From assembly GCF_023074175.1 (NCBI RefSeq), contig NZ_JADPKS010000092.1, forward strand, positions 1 to 61,592: a DNA stretch of 61,592 bases, given 5' to 3'. The DNA comes from Bradyrhizobium sp. 139. Its GTDB lineage: Bacteria > Pseudomonadota > Alphaproteobacteria > Rhizobiales > Xanthobacteraceae. Shown piece by piece: positions 46,702-55,746 of the stretch; position 1 is the stretch's first letter, and every line of letters starts with the position of its first letter. The position numbers and the translations under genes were made by a program. Below the pieces are notes generated by a model. That model searched no databases and had not been told where the DNA came from. It saw only the letters and a list, made by a program, of their open reading frames with translations.

Positions 46702-47067
46702 TCAAGCGATCGGGAGTCTGCGCCGTCGGACGCGATCCCGATCGACCGTAATAATGCTGCCCCGTATTTCGTTCTCAGTCAGGGCGGATAGAACCTCCGC
46801 CAGTCGGGCTCGAACGCTCGCCTCTGTCCAGTCGCCGCTTCGGAAAAGAATCAGACTTGGGCTGTCGCTGCCCGCGGTTGCAATCAGCCGAGGATAGTCG
46901 AGGTCTGCCGTGACGACCGTGCGGACCTCCTGCCTGGCACGATCGATGATCTCAACGTCGCTCGCAGCATGAAAGCCAATCACGGAAGCGTGGACCGCAT
47001 CATGCCCCATCTCTGTCAGCCAGTGCGACAGCGCCGGCGAGAGGGGCATGTCGATGAGGAATTTCAC
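46702..47067 (-). CDS. DUF5615 PIN-like toxin
   Basis: This 121-residue protein begins MKFLIDMPLSPALSHWLTEM, the PIN-like DUF5615 start with its acidic residue, and continues VVTADLDYPRL with the second acidic pair. Such proteins are toxin-like nucleases in VapC-related type II systems. It overlaps the upstream DUF433 gene by four bases (ATGA), the normal antitoxin-then-toxin order on this strand, and is convergent with the Crp-family gene. Confidence 0.82.
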   Translation of the reverse strand: MKFLIDMPLSPALSHWLTEMGHDAVHASVIGFHAASDVEIIDRARQEVRTVVTADLDYPRLIATAGSDSPSLILFRSGDWTEASVRARLAEVLSALTENEIRGSIITVDRDRVRRRRLPIA

Positions 47068-47303
47068 TTGGCCCCGATGGTGGGGTGCAACTCGACGGCC
47101 TCGTCCTCCGCGAGGAAGGCCGCGTAGCGCAACGCTTCGTCGATGTCTTCGCGCTCGAGGTACGGGTAGTCGTTCAAGACGGATTCACGGGTCTCGCCGG
47201 CCGCCAACAGGCCGAGTAGCCGTGCAACCGGAAATCGCAGCCCGCGAATGCAGGGCTTGCCGGTGCAGACCGCAGGGTCGATCGTGATGCGTGTGAACGT
47301 CAT
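47064..47303 (-). CDS. DUF433 antitoxin
   Basis: This 79-residue protein shows the DUF433 pattern ITIDPAVCTGKPCIRGLRFP, followed by LLGLLAAGETRESVLNDYPY and LEREDIDEALRYAA, a small helix-turn-helix domain. DUF433 proteins pair with DUF5615 toxins as antitoxins and repressors. The pair is next to the Crp-family gene and downstream of the RND pump, with no sign of belonging to either transcript. Confidence 0.87.
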   Translation of the reverse strand: MTFTRITIDPAVCTGKPCIRGLRFPVARLLGLLAAGETRESVLNDYPYLEREDIDEALRYAAFLAEDEAVELHPTIGAK

Positions 47304-47369
47304 AGGGGTAACATAGCGCCTGCGGACGACCTTCGCCAGTGTGCGCCCTTGGCCCGTTCGCCCCAGAAT

Positions 47370-50300
47370 CTACTCCGCCGCAGGGCGCGCAATGTTCTTC
47401 GGCGCTGGTGCCCCTTCCGCCGGCGCTGCTCCGTGATGACCGGCGATCTCCGCGTCCTCGCTGTGCACGATCAGCCGCTTGCCGAAGCGCCAGATCAGGG
47501 CGCCGAGATCGTCCATCACCATGAACATTGCGGGCACGAACACCAGCGACAGGATGGTCGAGAAGATCAGGCCGCCGATCACCGCAAGCGCCATCGGCGA
47601 GCGGAACTCGCCGCCGGCGCCGACCGCGAGCGCGCTCGGCATCATGCCGGCGGCCATCGCGATCGTGGTCATCACGATCGGGCGGGCGCGTTTCATGCCG
47701 GCGTCGATCATCGCTTCTTCACGCGGTTTGCCGGCGCGAACGGATTCGATGGCGAACTCCACCAGCATGATCGCGTTCTTGGTGACGATGCCCATCAGCA
47801 TCAGGATGCCGATCCACACCGGCGTCGTGAGCTGCTTGCCGGTGACGAGCAGGGCGGCGATGGCGCCGCCGATCGATAGCGGCAGCGAGAACAGGATGGT
47901 GATCGGCTGGAGGAAAGTGCCGAACAGCAGCACGAGCACGGCGTAGACCATCATCAGACCAGCCGTGATCGCGGTCGCAAAACCGTCGGACAGCTCATTC
48001 AGGCTTTCGGCGTCGCCGGAGGGGGAGACTTTCACACCCTTCGGCCGGCTCTTCATCACCGGCAGGTCGTAGATCTTCTTGGTGGCGTCGCCGAGCGCGG
48101 CGGAGCCGACGAGGTCGGCTGCGACGGTCGCCTGCCGCTCGCGATCGTAGCGGTTGATGCTGGTCGGACCCTGGTCGAGCTTGACGTCGGCGATGACGGA
48201 GAGCGGTACGCCGCCCTTCTCGCCGCGCTCGCCGAGCGGCACGCGCAACTGCTCGAGCGTCTTCAGATTGCCGCGTGCGGCATCTTCGAGCTGCACGCGG
48301 ATCGGCACCAGACGGTCGCCGACATCGAATTTGGCAAGCGCGGGACCGACGTCGCCGATGGTGGCGACGCGGATGGTCTGCGACAGGCTTTCGGTCGAGA
48401 CGCCGAGCCGTGCGGCGAGATCGGCGCGGGGCTCGATGCGCAGCTCGGGCCGCTCCAGCGTGGTTTCCGAGATCACGTTGGAGATGGTCGGAATCCGCTT
48501 CATCTGCGTCGCGAGTTCGCTGGCGACGTTATTGACGATATTGGCGTCGACGCCGGTCACGACCAGCGAGATGGCACGCAGGCCGTTCTCGTCGAGGAAC
48601 CAGAACCGGATATCGGGAATGTTCTCCAGCTCCTGGCTAATCGAGAATTCGAGCTCGCGCTGGGTGATGTCGCGGCTGTCCTTGGGCGTGTAGTTGATGA
48701 TCAAGGCGGCGCGCCGGACTTCCTGGGTGCCCGGTGGAACGCGCCCGCCGTCGACGAAGATGCTCTTGACCTCGGGCCGCTTGCGCAGGCGCGCGACGAT
48801 GTCCTCGGTAACTTTTTCGGTGTAGGCGAGTTGAGTGCCCGGCGGCAGCTCGAGGGCAACCAGTGAACGCGCGCTGTCCTGCGCCGGCAGGAAGCCCTGC
48901 GGCAGCAGCGTGATGCTCCAGATCGAGGCGGCGAAGACGCCGAAGCCGACCAGCACCGTGATGAAATAATGCTTCACCGACCAGGCCACGATCCTGTGAT
49001 AGGACCGCAGCACGCGGCCGGGCGGCGGCTCTTCGTGATTGCCATGTTTAAGGAAGTAGGCAGCGAGCACCGGCGTGACGAAGCGCGCCGCGAGCAGCGA
49101 GAAGAACACCTGCACCGAGACGGTGATGCCGAACTGCTTGAAGAACTGTCCGGCGATTCCCGACATGAAGCTCGCAGGTGCGAAGATCGCGATGATCGTC
49201 AGCGAGATCGCGATCACCGCGAGGCCGATCTCGTCGGCGGCTTCGAGGGCGGCACGATAGGGCGACTTGCCCATGTTCATGTGCCTGACGATGTTCTCGA
49301 TCTCGACGATGGCATCGTCGACAAGGATACCCGTCGACAGCGTGATGGCGAGGAAGCTGACGAGGTTGAGCGAGAAGCCGAGCAGGTCCATCGCCCAGAA
49401 CGCCGGGAAGATCGACAACGGCAGCGAGATCGCGGCGATGACAGTGGCGCGCAGGTCGCGCAGGAACAGGAGCACGATGATGACGGCGAGGATGGCGCCT
49501 TCGAACAGGGTCGAGATCGCGGCGTGGTAATTGCCGTTGGTATATTCGACCGAGGTGTCGATCACCTTCAGGTCGACATCTGGATAGGCGGCCTTGAGCG
49601 CGTCGATGCGCTTCTGCACGGCCTCGGCCACCTTCACGTCGCTGGCACCCTTGGAGCGCTTGATGCCGAGCGCGACGACCGGCTCGCCATTGAAGCGGGC
49701 GAAGGTGCGGCGGTCAGCGATGGTGTCGGTGACGGTGCCGAGATCGTCGAGCCGGACCTCGCCGCCGCCGAACAGCGGGATCATGGTGCCGGCAAGGTCG
49801 CCCAGCGTCTTGGCGCCCGCGAGCGTGCGGATCGCCTGGTCGTTCTTGCCGATTTCGGCGCGGCCGCCGGCGACGTCGACATTGGTGCCGCGCAGGCTCT
49901 GGCTGACATTGACGGCGGTCAGCCCCATTGCCTGCAAACGGTCGGGATCGAGCGAGATCAGGATTTCGCGCTCGACACCGCCGATGCGCTCGACCTGGGC
50001 GACGCCGCGGACACCTTGCAGCGCGCGCTTGACCACGTCGTCGACGAAATAGGAGAGCTGCTCCGGCGTCTTGCCGGGCGAGATCGCGGCATAGGTGACG
50101 ATCGGCAGGCCGATCACGTCGACGCGTTGGATCAGAGGCTCGGTGACGTTCTGCGGCAGGTTGGAGCGCACCCGCGTCACCGCGTCCTTGACGTCGTTGA
50201 GCGCGCGGTCGGTGTTGGTCTCCAGCGCGAACTGGATGGTGGTGACCGACAGGCCGTCGGTGATCGACGAGGTGATGTGCCGCACGCCCTCGACGCCGGA

Positions 50301-50519
50301 GACGGCGTCTTCAACCGTCTTGGTGACCTGGGATTCGAGTTCGGCAGGCGCAGCGCCGAATTGCGAGACCGCGACCGAGATCACGGGAATGTCGGCCGAA
50401 GGCAGCCGCGTCACCGCAAGCCTGGCGAAGGAGGCCCAGCCGAGGATCAGGAGAATGATGGAGAAAACAACCGACGGCAGCGGATTGCGGATCGACCATG
50501 CCGAGATATTGAGAGCCAT
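47370..50519 (-). CDS. RND multidrug efflux pump, inner-membrane transporter (HAE1-like)
   Basis: This 1049-residue protein has the RND layout: an N-terminal helix (NPLPSVVFSIILLILGWASF), two large periplasmic loops and eleven more helices. Proton-relay aspartates are in the paired motif of helix 4 (ILVDDAIVEIENI), with GILMLMGIVTKNAIMLVEFA in the second half. It should export hydrophobic compounds using the proton gradient. Its start overlaps the stop of the adaptor gene (TGATG), so they form one operon; no outer-membrane channel gene adjoins. The C terminus is Ala/Pro rich. Confidence 0.93.
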   Translation of the reverse strand: MALNISAWSIRNPLPSVVFSIILLILGWASFARLAVTRLPSADIPVISVAVSQFGAAPAELESQVTKTVEDAVSGVEGVRHITSSITDGLSVTTIQFALETNTDRALNDVKDAVTRVRSNLPQNVTEPLIQRVDVIGLPIVTYAAISPGKTPEQLSYFVDDVVKRALQGVRGVAQVERIGGVEREILISLDPDRLQAMGLTAVNVSQSLRGTNVDVAGGRAEIGKNDQAIRTLAGAKTLGDLAGTMIPLFGGGEVRLDDLGTVTDTIADRRTFARFNGEPVVALGIKRSKGASDVKVAEAVQKRIDALKAAYPDVDLKVIDTSVEYTNGNYHAAISTLFEGAILAVIIVLLFLRDLRATVIAAISLPLSIFPAFWAMDLLGFSLNLVSFLAITLSTGILVDDAIVEIENIVRHMNMGKSPYRAALEAADEIGLAVIAISLTIIAIFAPASFMSGIAGQFFKQFGITVSVQVFFSLLAARFVTPVLAAYFLKHGNHEEPPPGRVLRSYHRIVAWSVKHYFITVLVGFGVFAASIWSITLLPQGFLPAQDSARSLVALELPPGTQLAYTEKVTEDIVARLRKRPEVKSIFVDGGRVPPGTQEVRRAALIINYTPKDSRDITQRELEFSISQELENIPDIRFWFLDENGLRAISLVVTGVDANIVNNVASELATQMKRIPTISNVISETTLERPELRIEPRADLAARLGVSTESLSQTIRVATIGDVGPALAKFDVGDRLVPIRVQLEDAARGNLKTLEQLRVPLGERGEKGGVPLSVIADVKLDQGPTSINRYDRERQATVAADLVGSAALGDATKKIYDLPVMKSRPKGVKVSPSGDAESLNELSDGFATAITAGLMMVYAVLVLLFGTFLQPITILFSLPLSIGGAIAALLVTGKQLTTPVWIGILMLMGIVTKNAIMLVEFAIESVRAGKPREEAMIDAGMKRARPIVMTTIAMAAGMMPSALAVGAGGEFRSPMALAVIGGLIFSTILSLVFVPAMFMVMDDLGALIWRFGKRLIVHSEDAEIAGHHGAAPAEGAPAPKNIARPAAE

Positions 50520-51448
50520 CAGCGTACCCGCGTGCGATCGAGTTCATCGGCGAACATGGTTTTGATCTGGTCGCCGTCATGGAGCGAAGAGCCGGCGTCG
50601 GCCACGACGATTTCGCCGACGCTGAGGCCTTCCAGGATTTCCGTCGCGCTGTCGGACGACAGTCCGACCCGCACCTTCCGCGTTTCGATCGTGTTGCCTT
50701 TGACGACCTGCACGGTGAGATGGTCGATCGCGGTCTTGGGAACCGCGACGCCGCAGCTTCGCTTGGCGTCGATCGAGGCGCGGGCAAACACGCCGACTTT
50801 CAGCGACGGATTGTTGGTGACGCTGATGCGGACGCGCCCGAGTTGGGTCGCGCGGTCGATTTCGGGCGCAACCAGCCGGACCCGCCCGATCAAATCGGGC
50901 GCGTCGTCGCGGCTGATGCGCACCGTCGCGCCGGAGCTGAGCTTCGGCATATGTACCGCCGGGACCTGGGCGTCGAGCTCGATCTCGTTGTTGACGGCGA
51001 TGCGGAACATCGGGCCGGCCTGCGGCGAGGCCGGCGCGCCGACGATGGTGCGGACCTGGGTGACGAGGCCCGGCGCCGGCGCCTTCAGCGAGACCGGGCC
51101 TTGCGGACCGGGTCGCTGCGGCTGGCCCGGAATCTGCGGCGGCGCCGTCAGGCGCGCCAGCTCCTGATTGTCGGTGACCATCGCGCCCTCGCTGACGAAG
51201 AGGTCGGTGACCCTTGAGCCTTCCTGGTCGGCGACGACCACCGCCTCACGGCGCGGCACGAAAAAGCCGGTCACCCGCACCAGGTCGGAGAAGCAGGCAT
51301 TGGTCGACTTCGTCACGATGACGAGCGCCTCGCCCGGCGTTTCCTTCGCCTCGGGGCGATGCCGATGCTCGAACAAATAATAGCCGACGCCGAGCGCAAC
51401 GACGAACACCACAGTTCCGGCAGGCTTGAGATAGTCGGAGACGTTCAT
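50519..51448 (-). CDS. RND efflux periplasmic adaptor (MFP family)
   Basis: This 309-residue protein has one N-terminal membrane helix (about 9-27) and a short adaptor body with the barrel-sandwich half-motif (SEGAMVTDNQELARLTAPPQ), APAPGLVTQVRTIVGAPA, and a C-terminal EGLSVGEIVVADAGSSLHDG. It couples the pump encoded next to an outer-membrane channel. ATG 51448 puts the helix at the N terminus. It is closely similar in layout to the orphan adaptor at 24637-25524, including NACFSDLVRVTG near the start. Confidence 0.88.
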   Translation of the reverse strand: MNVSDYLKPAGTVVFVVALGVGYYLFEHRHRPEAKETPGEALVIVTKSTNACFSDLVRVTGFFVPRREAVVVADQEGSRVTDLFVSEGAMVTDNQELARLTAPPQIPGQPQRPGPQGPVSLKAPAPGLVTQVRTIVGAPASPQAGPMFRIAVNNEIELDAQVPAVHMPKLSSGATVRISRDDAPDLIGRVRLVAPEIDRATQLGRVRISVTNNPSLKVGVFARASIDAKRSCGVAVPKTAIDHLTVQVVKGNTIETRKVRVGLSSDSATEILEGLSVGEIVVADAGSSLHDGDQIKTMFADELDRTRVR

Positions 51449-51516
51449 CGCCGGATTGTCCTGGCCTGGCTCACGGCCATCCGCACGAGGCCTGCTGAGA
51501 GCGCTTCTCTGAAATA

Positions 51517-51550
51517 AAGCGGCGTCCCGCAAGGCTGCGGGACGCGCTTT
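51517..51550 (-). terminator. Intrinsic terminator after the OmpA gene
   Basis: Arms gcgtcccgca (51522-51531) and tgcgggacgc (51536-51545) with a four-base loop form a strong stem. On the minus strand it is followed by GCTTTATTT, a T-rich run. It lies about 57 bases past the OmpA stop (51607) and upstream of the adaptor start (51448), so it separates the two transcripts. Confidence 0.7.
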
Positions 51551-51606
51551 GGAAGCAAGATTTTACACCACATCACGACTTATCATTTCAAAGGATTACG
51601 TCGTGC

Positions 51607-52278
51607 TTACTTCGATGCGGTGGTCTTGTTTTCCATGTTGACGACCTGCACGCGGCGGTTGACCTCCGCCATCGGCTGGTTCGGGTCCTTCAGCTTGCTC
51701 TTGCCGTAGCCGACGGTGACGAGATCGGTCGCGGAGATGCCGTACTTGTCGATGAGGTAGCGCTTGATCGAATCCGCGCGGCGCTCGGACAGGTCCTGAT
51801 TATAGCCCTCGGCACCGGCGGCGTCGGTGTGGCCTGCAACCACGAAGGTCGAGCCCTTCAGGTCGGGACTGGTCAGCGCGCGACCGAGCGCCTGCACGGA
51901 AGACAGCGACTTGGGGCTGATATTGGCCGAGTTGTAGTCGAACGTGATTTCCAGATCGATGTTCGGCTTGTCCTTGGCCACCGACGCGATTTCTTCACGC
52001 TCGGTCGACGAAAGCGAGCGCGTCGAGCGGCCGCGCACAGACTGGATCAGCTTGGTTTCTGTCGCGCTCGGCGCTGGATCGGCCTGCGGGGCGATCGAGA
52101 GGCCGCGGGTCAGGGGCTTCTTCGGTTGCGGCGCCAGCGCGCGGACGATGTCGTCCTCGGTGACGTTCTTGCTGTTGCCGTCGTCGCCCGCCAATGCGAG
52201 CGCGGTCGTCAGCGACAGGGCGGTGCCGATGGTGATGATGGACAGGATTGCGGTCAGTCCCTTTGCAGCCAATCTCAT
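51607..52278 (-). CDS. OmpA-family peptidoglycan-binding protein
   Basis: This 223-residue exported protein has a signal peptide (about 1-29) and a C-terminal OmpA-like domain: LEITFDYNSANISPKSLSSV, VVAGHTDAAGAEGYNQDLSE and RRADSIKRYL, with the Asp and Arg that grip the diaminopimelate of peptidoglycan. The middle (about 30-110) is a charged linker. ATG 52278 gives a normal signal peptide. It follows the caspase/TPR gene on the same strand after 148 bases, so a common transcript is possible. Confidence 0.88.
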   Translation of the reverse strand: MRLAAKGLTAILSIITIGTALSLTTALALAGDDGNSKNVTEDDIVRALAPQPKKPLTRGLSIAPQADPAPSATETKLIQSVRGRSTRSLSSTEREEIASVAKDKPNIDLEITFDYNSANISPKSLSSVQALGRALTSPDLKGSTFVVAGHTDAAGAEGYNQDLSERRADSIKRYLIDKYGISATDLVTVGYGKSKLKDPNQPMAEVNRRVQVVNMENKTTASK

Positions 52279-52426
52279 AGTGAGTCCCTCCTGCGCAGCC
52301 AGCTCGCGCGATTTCCAAAATCCCTGCAATACGTCCCCCGGGAAAGGCCGCCTGCGGCATCCGTCCATTAGTCTTCCATCGGCCGCCGAGGGTTCGAGGC
52401 GTGGGCTGCCTCAACTCGAAAAAATA

Positions 52427-53932
52427 TCAACGTACTCCGTAGCTTGCGAATTCCTGAACAATGTTCGGGTCCATCGCCTTGGCATTGGCGATGTCGAGCG
52501 CACCTTCCTGAGCCGAGCCGTTGCGCTGCCTGGCAATCCCACGGCCAAAGAGCGAGGAGGTCAGGCGCGGATTGATCCTCAGGGCCGCATCGAAATCGGC
52601 GATGGCGTTCTTGACCGCTCCCGATTTCAGATTGACGAGCCCCCGGCTGTCCAGCGCATCGACGAAATTCGGCCGCAGGCGCAGCGCCTCGTTGCAATCC
52701 TTCAGCGCGCCCTGGAGGTCGCCGACCACGGTGCGGGTCCAGCAGCGGTTGTTCAGCGCCTCGACGTCCTTCGCATTGATCCGGAGCGTGTCGTCGAAAT
52801 CCTTGATGGCGAGATTGTAGGCGCCCTTGCTGGCATAGACCTGGCCGCGCCGGTACAGCGCGTTCACGTCGTCCGGATTGGTGGCGATCTTGGCCGTCAG
52901 GCCCTTGATGGTCGGGTCCTCCGCCAGCACGGCCGCGCTCGGCCCGCTTTCCATGCTCGGCGCGGGGGTGGTCTCGGTTGGGTTCACCGGCGGCGGTGGC
53001 GGAGGCAGGGCGGCCTCGACCTGCGGCTTCGGCGAGGGCGCCGGTGCAGGTGCCGGTGAAGGTGCCGCTGCCGTGTCCGCCGGCTTCGGCGGCGGAGGCG
53101 GTGCGGGCGGAGCCGGCGGCGGGTTATTGGCGACGACCGGCGGTGGCGGCGGTGCGATCGCCGGCGGGCGCGATCCGCCGGCGCCCGGAATGAATGAAAA
53201 ATCTTCCGCGAGCGACGAGGAGATCCACGGCACCTGCTCGCCGCGCGAGGCGCGGGTGACGCCCATCTTGGTGCGGTTCAGCGTCTCCTCGGCCATCAGG
53301 TCGGGGACACGAATTTCCTTCAGGAGTTCCTGGACGAACAGGCTGTGCTCGCCGCCTGCGTCCGAGACCACCGAGGCCAGCGCCGCCGAATACATCACCA
53401 GCGTGCCATTCGGCGCGATGACCGGTGTCAGGCCGGCCGAGAAGCTGCGGAACCGGCGCTCGAACGGGTTGCGCCTGGAGGCATCGATCAGCGCGATCTT
53501 GACGCCGGCGCCGCGGGTATTGAGCTCGCCAAGCACGGTCTCGAGGCTGACACCGTCGCGGCGCACGTCGGATTCGGTCCAGATCTGTGCATCGACCGGC
53601 AGCATGTAGCTCTGGCGCGCCGACTGGATGCCGAAACCGCTGAAGAAGATCAGCGCCACCGAGCCCGGCTTGATCTTGCCGTAGAGCTTGTCGAAGGCGC
53701 GGCGCATGCCGTCGCCGGTCAGGTTCTCGCCGATTTCGACGGAAAAGCCGTCGCGCTTGAGTTCGTCGGCGACATCGCGCGCGTCGTTGAGCGGTTCCTT
53801 CAGCGGGACGTCCGCATCCGGATATTTGGCGTTGCCGATGACCAACGCATAACGGTCGCCGGCGGCCAGGGATGGCGCAGCCGGGACGAGCGACACGAGC
53901 AAGGGCAGAAGAAAAAGGAAGCGAATTTTCAT
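52427..53932 (-). CDS. Caspase-fold protein lacking the His-Cys dyad, with Pro-rich linker and TPR domain
   Basis: This 501-residue exported protein has a signal peptide (about 1-24) and a peptidase C14/p20-like domain (about 27-245): RYALVIGNAKYP, FFSGFGIQSARQSYMLPVDA, ALIDASRRNPFERR. A Pro/Ala-rich linker (about 250-330) and TPR-like repeats (about 340-490, LYRRGQVYASKGAYNLAIKD and similar) follow. The dyad is lost: Phe100 replaces the His and Ser152 replaces the Cys. It is probably a periplasmic scaffold rather than a protease. It is similar in its core to the pseudo-caspase at 23665-24513. Confidence 0.9.
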   Translation of the reverse strand: MKIRFLFLLPLLVSLVPAAPSLAAGDRYALVIGNAKYPDADVPLKEPLNDARDVADELKRDGFSVEIGENLTGDGMRRAFDKLYGKIKPGSVALIFFSGFGIQSARQSYMLPVDAQIWTESDVRRDGVSLETVLGELNTRGAGVKIALIDASRRNPFERRFRSFSAGLTPVIAPNGTLVMYSAALASVVSDAGGEHSLFVQELLKEIRVPDLMAEETLNRTKMGVTRASRGEQVPWISSSLAEDFSFIPGAGGSRPPAIAPPPPPVVANNPPPAPPAPPPPPKPADTAAAPSPAPAPAPSPKPQVEAALPPPPPPVNPTETTPAPSMESGPSAAVLAEDPTIKGLTAKIATNPDDVNALYRRGQVYASKGAYNLAIKDFDDTLRINAKDVEALNNRCWTRTVVGDLQGALKDCNEALRLRPNFVDALDSRGLVNLKSGAVKNAIADFDAALRINPRLTSSLFGRGIARQRNGSAQEGALDIANAKAMDPNIVQEFASYGVR

Positions 53933-54178
53933 AATCAGCGCGGTCCAGCCAAAAAGGCGCCGTTACCAGCTTGCGCCGCGGCGACCTTAACTTACGCAAT
54001 GTGCATTATCAAACCCGGGAAGGGGGGCGTCAACCGCTTGGAGATTCGGCAGTATCGCGACAATTGACCGCGATACATGGGTGCGCTGCGAGGGGAATAA
54101 ACGGGCTGTCACGGTTGGGCTCGACGTAATCTGCTTCGACTCTACGGCAGGATGCCAGAGCAACCACGACACAGAAAA

Positions 54179-54194
54179 TGTGATGGGTCTCACA
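54179..54194. promoter_or_regulatory. Perfect Crp-type binding site
   Basis: TGTGATGGGTCTCACA is an exact match to TGTGA-N6-TCACA. It lies in the divergent region between the pseudo-caspase/TPR gene (start 53932, 247 bases) and the metallo-beta-lactamase gene (start 54299, 105 bases). The rest of this 366-base gap holds no gene I can support. Confidence 0.7.
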
Positions 54195-54298
54195 TGGCGG
54201 GCTGGACGCTGTCGCAGCCCTCCGGTGTTTGACCTTTGCGGCGGACAATGGCTTGGTGCGCTCGATCGTCCCGAAGGTCCAACTCAGAAAAGAAAACC

Positions 54299-55105
54299 AT
54301 GGGAAACGCCTACGAAATCTACGCCCTGCGCTATGCGACGATGTCGCCGCGTACCCCCAACATGAACTTCCTGGCGCCCGATCCGCATGACAGCGCGGCG
54401 CAGGATCTCGACTATTTCGTCTGGCTGATCCGCGGCGGCGGCCGCGACATTCTGGTTGATACCGGTTTCAATGCCGAGGAAGCGAGCGCGCGGGCGCGCA
54501 AGCTGACGCTCAATCCGGTCGATGCGCTGGAGCGCTTTGGCGTCACGGCGTCAGGCATTCGCGACATTATCGTGACACATCTGCATTACGACCACGCTGG
54601 CAATCTCGACCGCTTCCCGAACGCGCGCTTCCATCTCCAGGAGCGCGAGATGGCTTACGCGACGGGACGCTGCATGTGCAACGGACTGCTGCGACATCCG
54701 TTCTCGGTCGAGCACGTCACGCAGATGGTGCGCCATGTCTATGGCGAGCGCGTCCATTTCTATTCCGGCGACGGCGAGGTTGCTCCCGGCGTGACCGTGC
54801 ACCGTGTCGGCGGCCATTCGGATGGCTTGCAGGTGGTCAAGGTCGAGACTGCGCGCGGACCCGTGGTGCTGGCCTCCGATGCCGCGCATTACTACGCCAA
54901 TCTCCAGCGCAAGAGCCCGTTCCCCATCGTCTACAACATCGGCGATATGGCGCAGGGCTGGGAGACGATCGAACGCCTCGCCGGCCATCCTGACAGGTTC
55001 ATTCCCGGCCATGATCCGATCGTGACGGAGATCTATCCGCGTGCCAGCGACAAGGTCGATGCCTGGGCATTGCACCTGCCGCCGTCGAGATCATTTGCGA
55101 AATGA
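54299..55105 (+). CDS. Metallo-beta-lactamase-fold hydrolase, N-acyl-homoserine-lactonase-like
   Basis: This 268-residue protein has the full zinc motif VTHLHYDHAGN near 105 (HxHxDH), later GGHSDG and SDAAHYY carrying further ligands, and PGHDP near the end. The start MGNAYEIYALRY and overall length fit AHL-lactonase-like members, which open homoserine-lactone signals, but other lactones or esters are possible. ATG 54299 is chosen because it begins the family-like sequence. A perfect Crp-type site lies 105 bases upstream. Confidence 0.82.
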   Translation: MGNAYEIYALRYATMSPRTPNMNFLAPDPHDSAAQDLDYFVWLIRGGGRDILVDTGFNAEEASARARKLTLNPVDALERFGVTASGIRDIIVTHLHYDHAGNLDRFPNARFHLQEREMAYATGRCMCNGLLRHPFSVEHVTQMVRHVYGERVHFYSGDGEVAPGVTVHRVGGHSDGLQVVKVETARGPVVLASDAAHYYANLQRKSPFPIVYNIGDMAQGWETIERLAGHPDRFIPGHDPIVTEIYPRASDKVDAWALHLPPSRSFAK

Positions 55106-55108
55106 CGG

Positions 55109-55146
55109 CGTCATTCCGGGGCGCGCGGAGCGGGAACCCGGAATGA
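55109..55146. repeat. Short inverted repeat (gtcattccgggg family)
   Basis: Arms gtcattccgggg and a near complement ending ccggaatgac make a compact hairpin between the convergent MBL gene (end 55105) and MarR gene (end 55156). It is the same family as 12951-13056, without the long middle, and could terminate both transcripts. Confidence 0.8.
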
Positions 55147-55155
55147 CAGAGGAGG

Positions 55156-55698
55156 CTAATACGCCTGCTTGGCGTCGGCTTCTTCGCTGGTCTGGATCAG
55201 GTCGAGACTCTGTTCGATCTTGCCGAGCAGCGTCGATAGCTGTTTGCGCTCCAACGCGGAGAGGCAGGCGAGGATCTCATCTTCCCGCCGCAGCAATTGC
55301 GGGAACAGCTCCTGGTAGAGAGCGCGGCCCTTCTTCGTCAGTTGCAGGCGGAATTCGCGGCGGTCGGCTTCGTTCTCGACCCGCTCGATCAGTTCCTCGT
55401 GCAACAGCGTGGTCACCGCGCGGCTGATGGTGGATTTGTGCGTGCGGGTGCATTGCGAGATGTATTGCGCGCTACAGGCATCGTTGCGAAAGCCGAGCGT
55501 GGCAATCACGCGCCAGGCTGGAATGTCGAGACCGTGCCGTTCCTGATATTCGACCGAAAGCGCGGCGCTGACTTCCGCCGCCAGCCGGTTGAGCCGGAAC
55601 GGCACGAACTTGAACAGGTCGAGCCGTGACTTTGGCCACGGTGAAGCCTCGTCGGCTTCACGTGTCTTCAGCGCGATGTCGCTGGATGTCCTCGCCAA
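55156..55698 (-). CDS. MarR-family transcriptional regulator
   Basis: This protein of about 180 residues has the winged helix of MarR proteins: IPAWRVIATLGFRNDACSAQ, TRTHKSTISRAVTTLLHEEL and the wing RVENEADRREFRLQLTKKGR, followed by dimer helices. It should repress the homogentisate operon across the divergent promoter and release on binding an aromatic acid. No ATG suits; the TTG at 55698 follows GGAGCG and gives a normal MarR length, while the frame itself is open to 55947. A near-palindrome at 55747-55766 is the likely operator. Confidence 0.85.
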   Translation of the reverse strand: MARTSSDIALKTREADEASPWPKSRLDLFKFVPFRLNRLAAEVSAALSVEYQERHGLDIPAWRVIATLGFRNDACSAQYISQCTRTHKSTISRAVTTLLHEELIERVENEADRREFRLQLTKKGRALYQELFPQLLRREDEILACLSALERKQLSTLLGKIEQSLDLIQTSEEADAKQAY

Positions 55699-55746
55699 GG
55701 AGAGCGCTCCGAATTCCAGTTGACGGCCGGCCGGCTCCGGTCCAAA

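Noticed and set aside
48969..51167. 732-residue plus-strand frame opposite the RND pump and adaptor
   Set aside because: It is antisense to two genes with intact motifs and is rich in His/Arg/Asp without folds.
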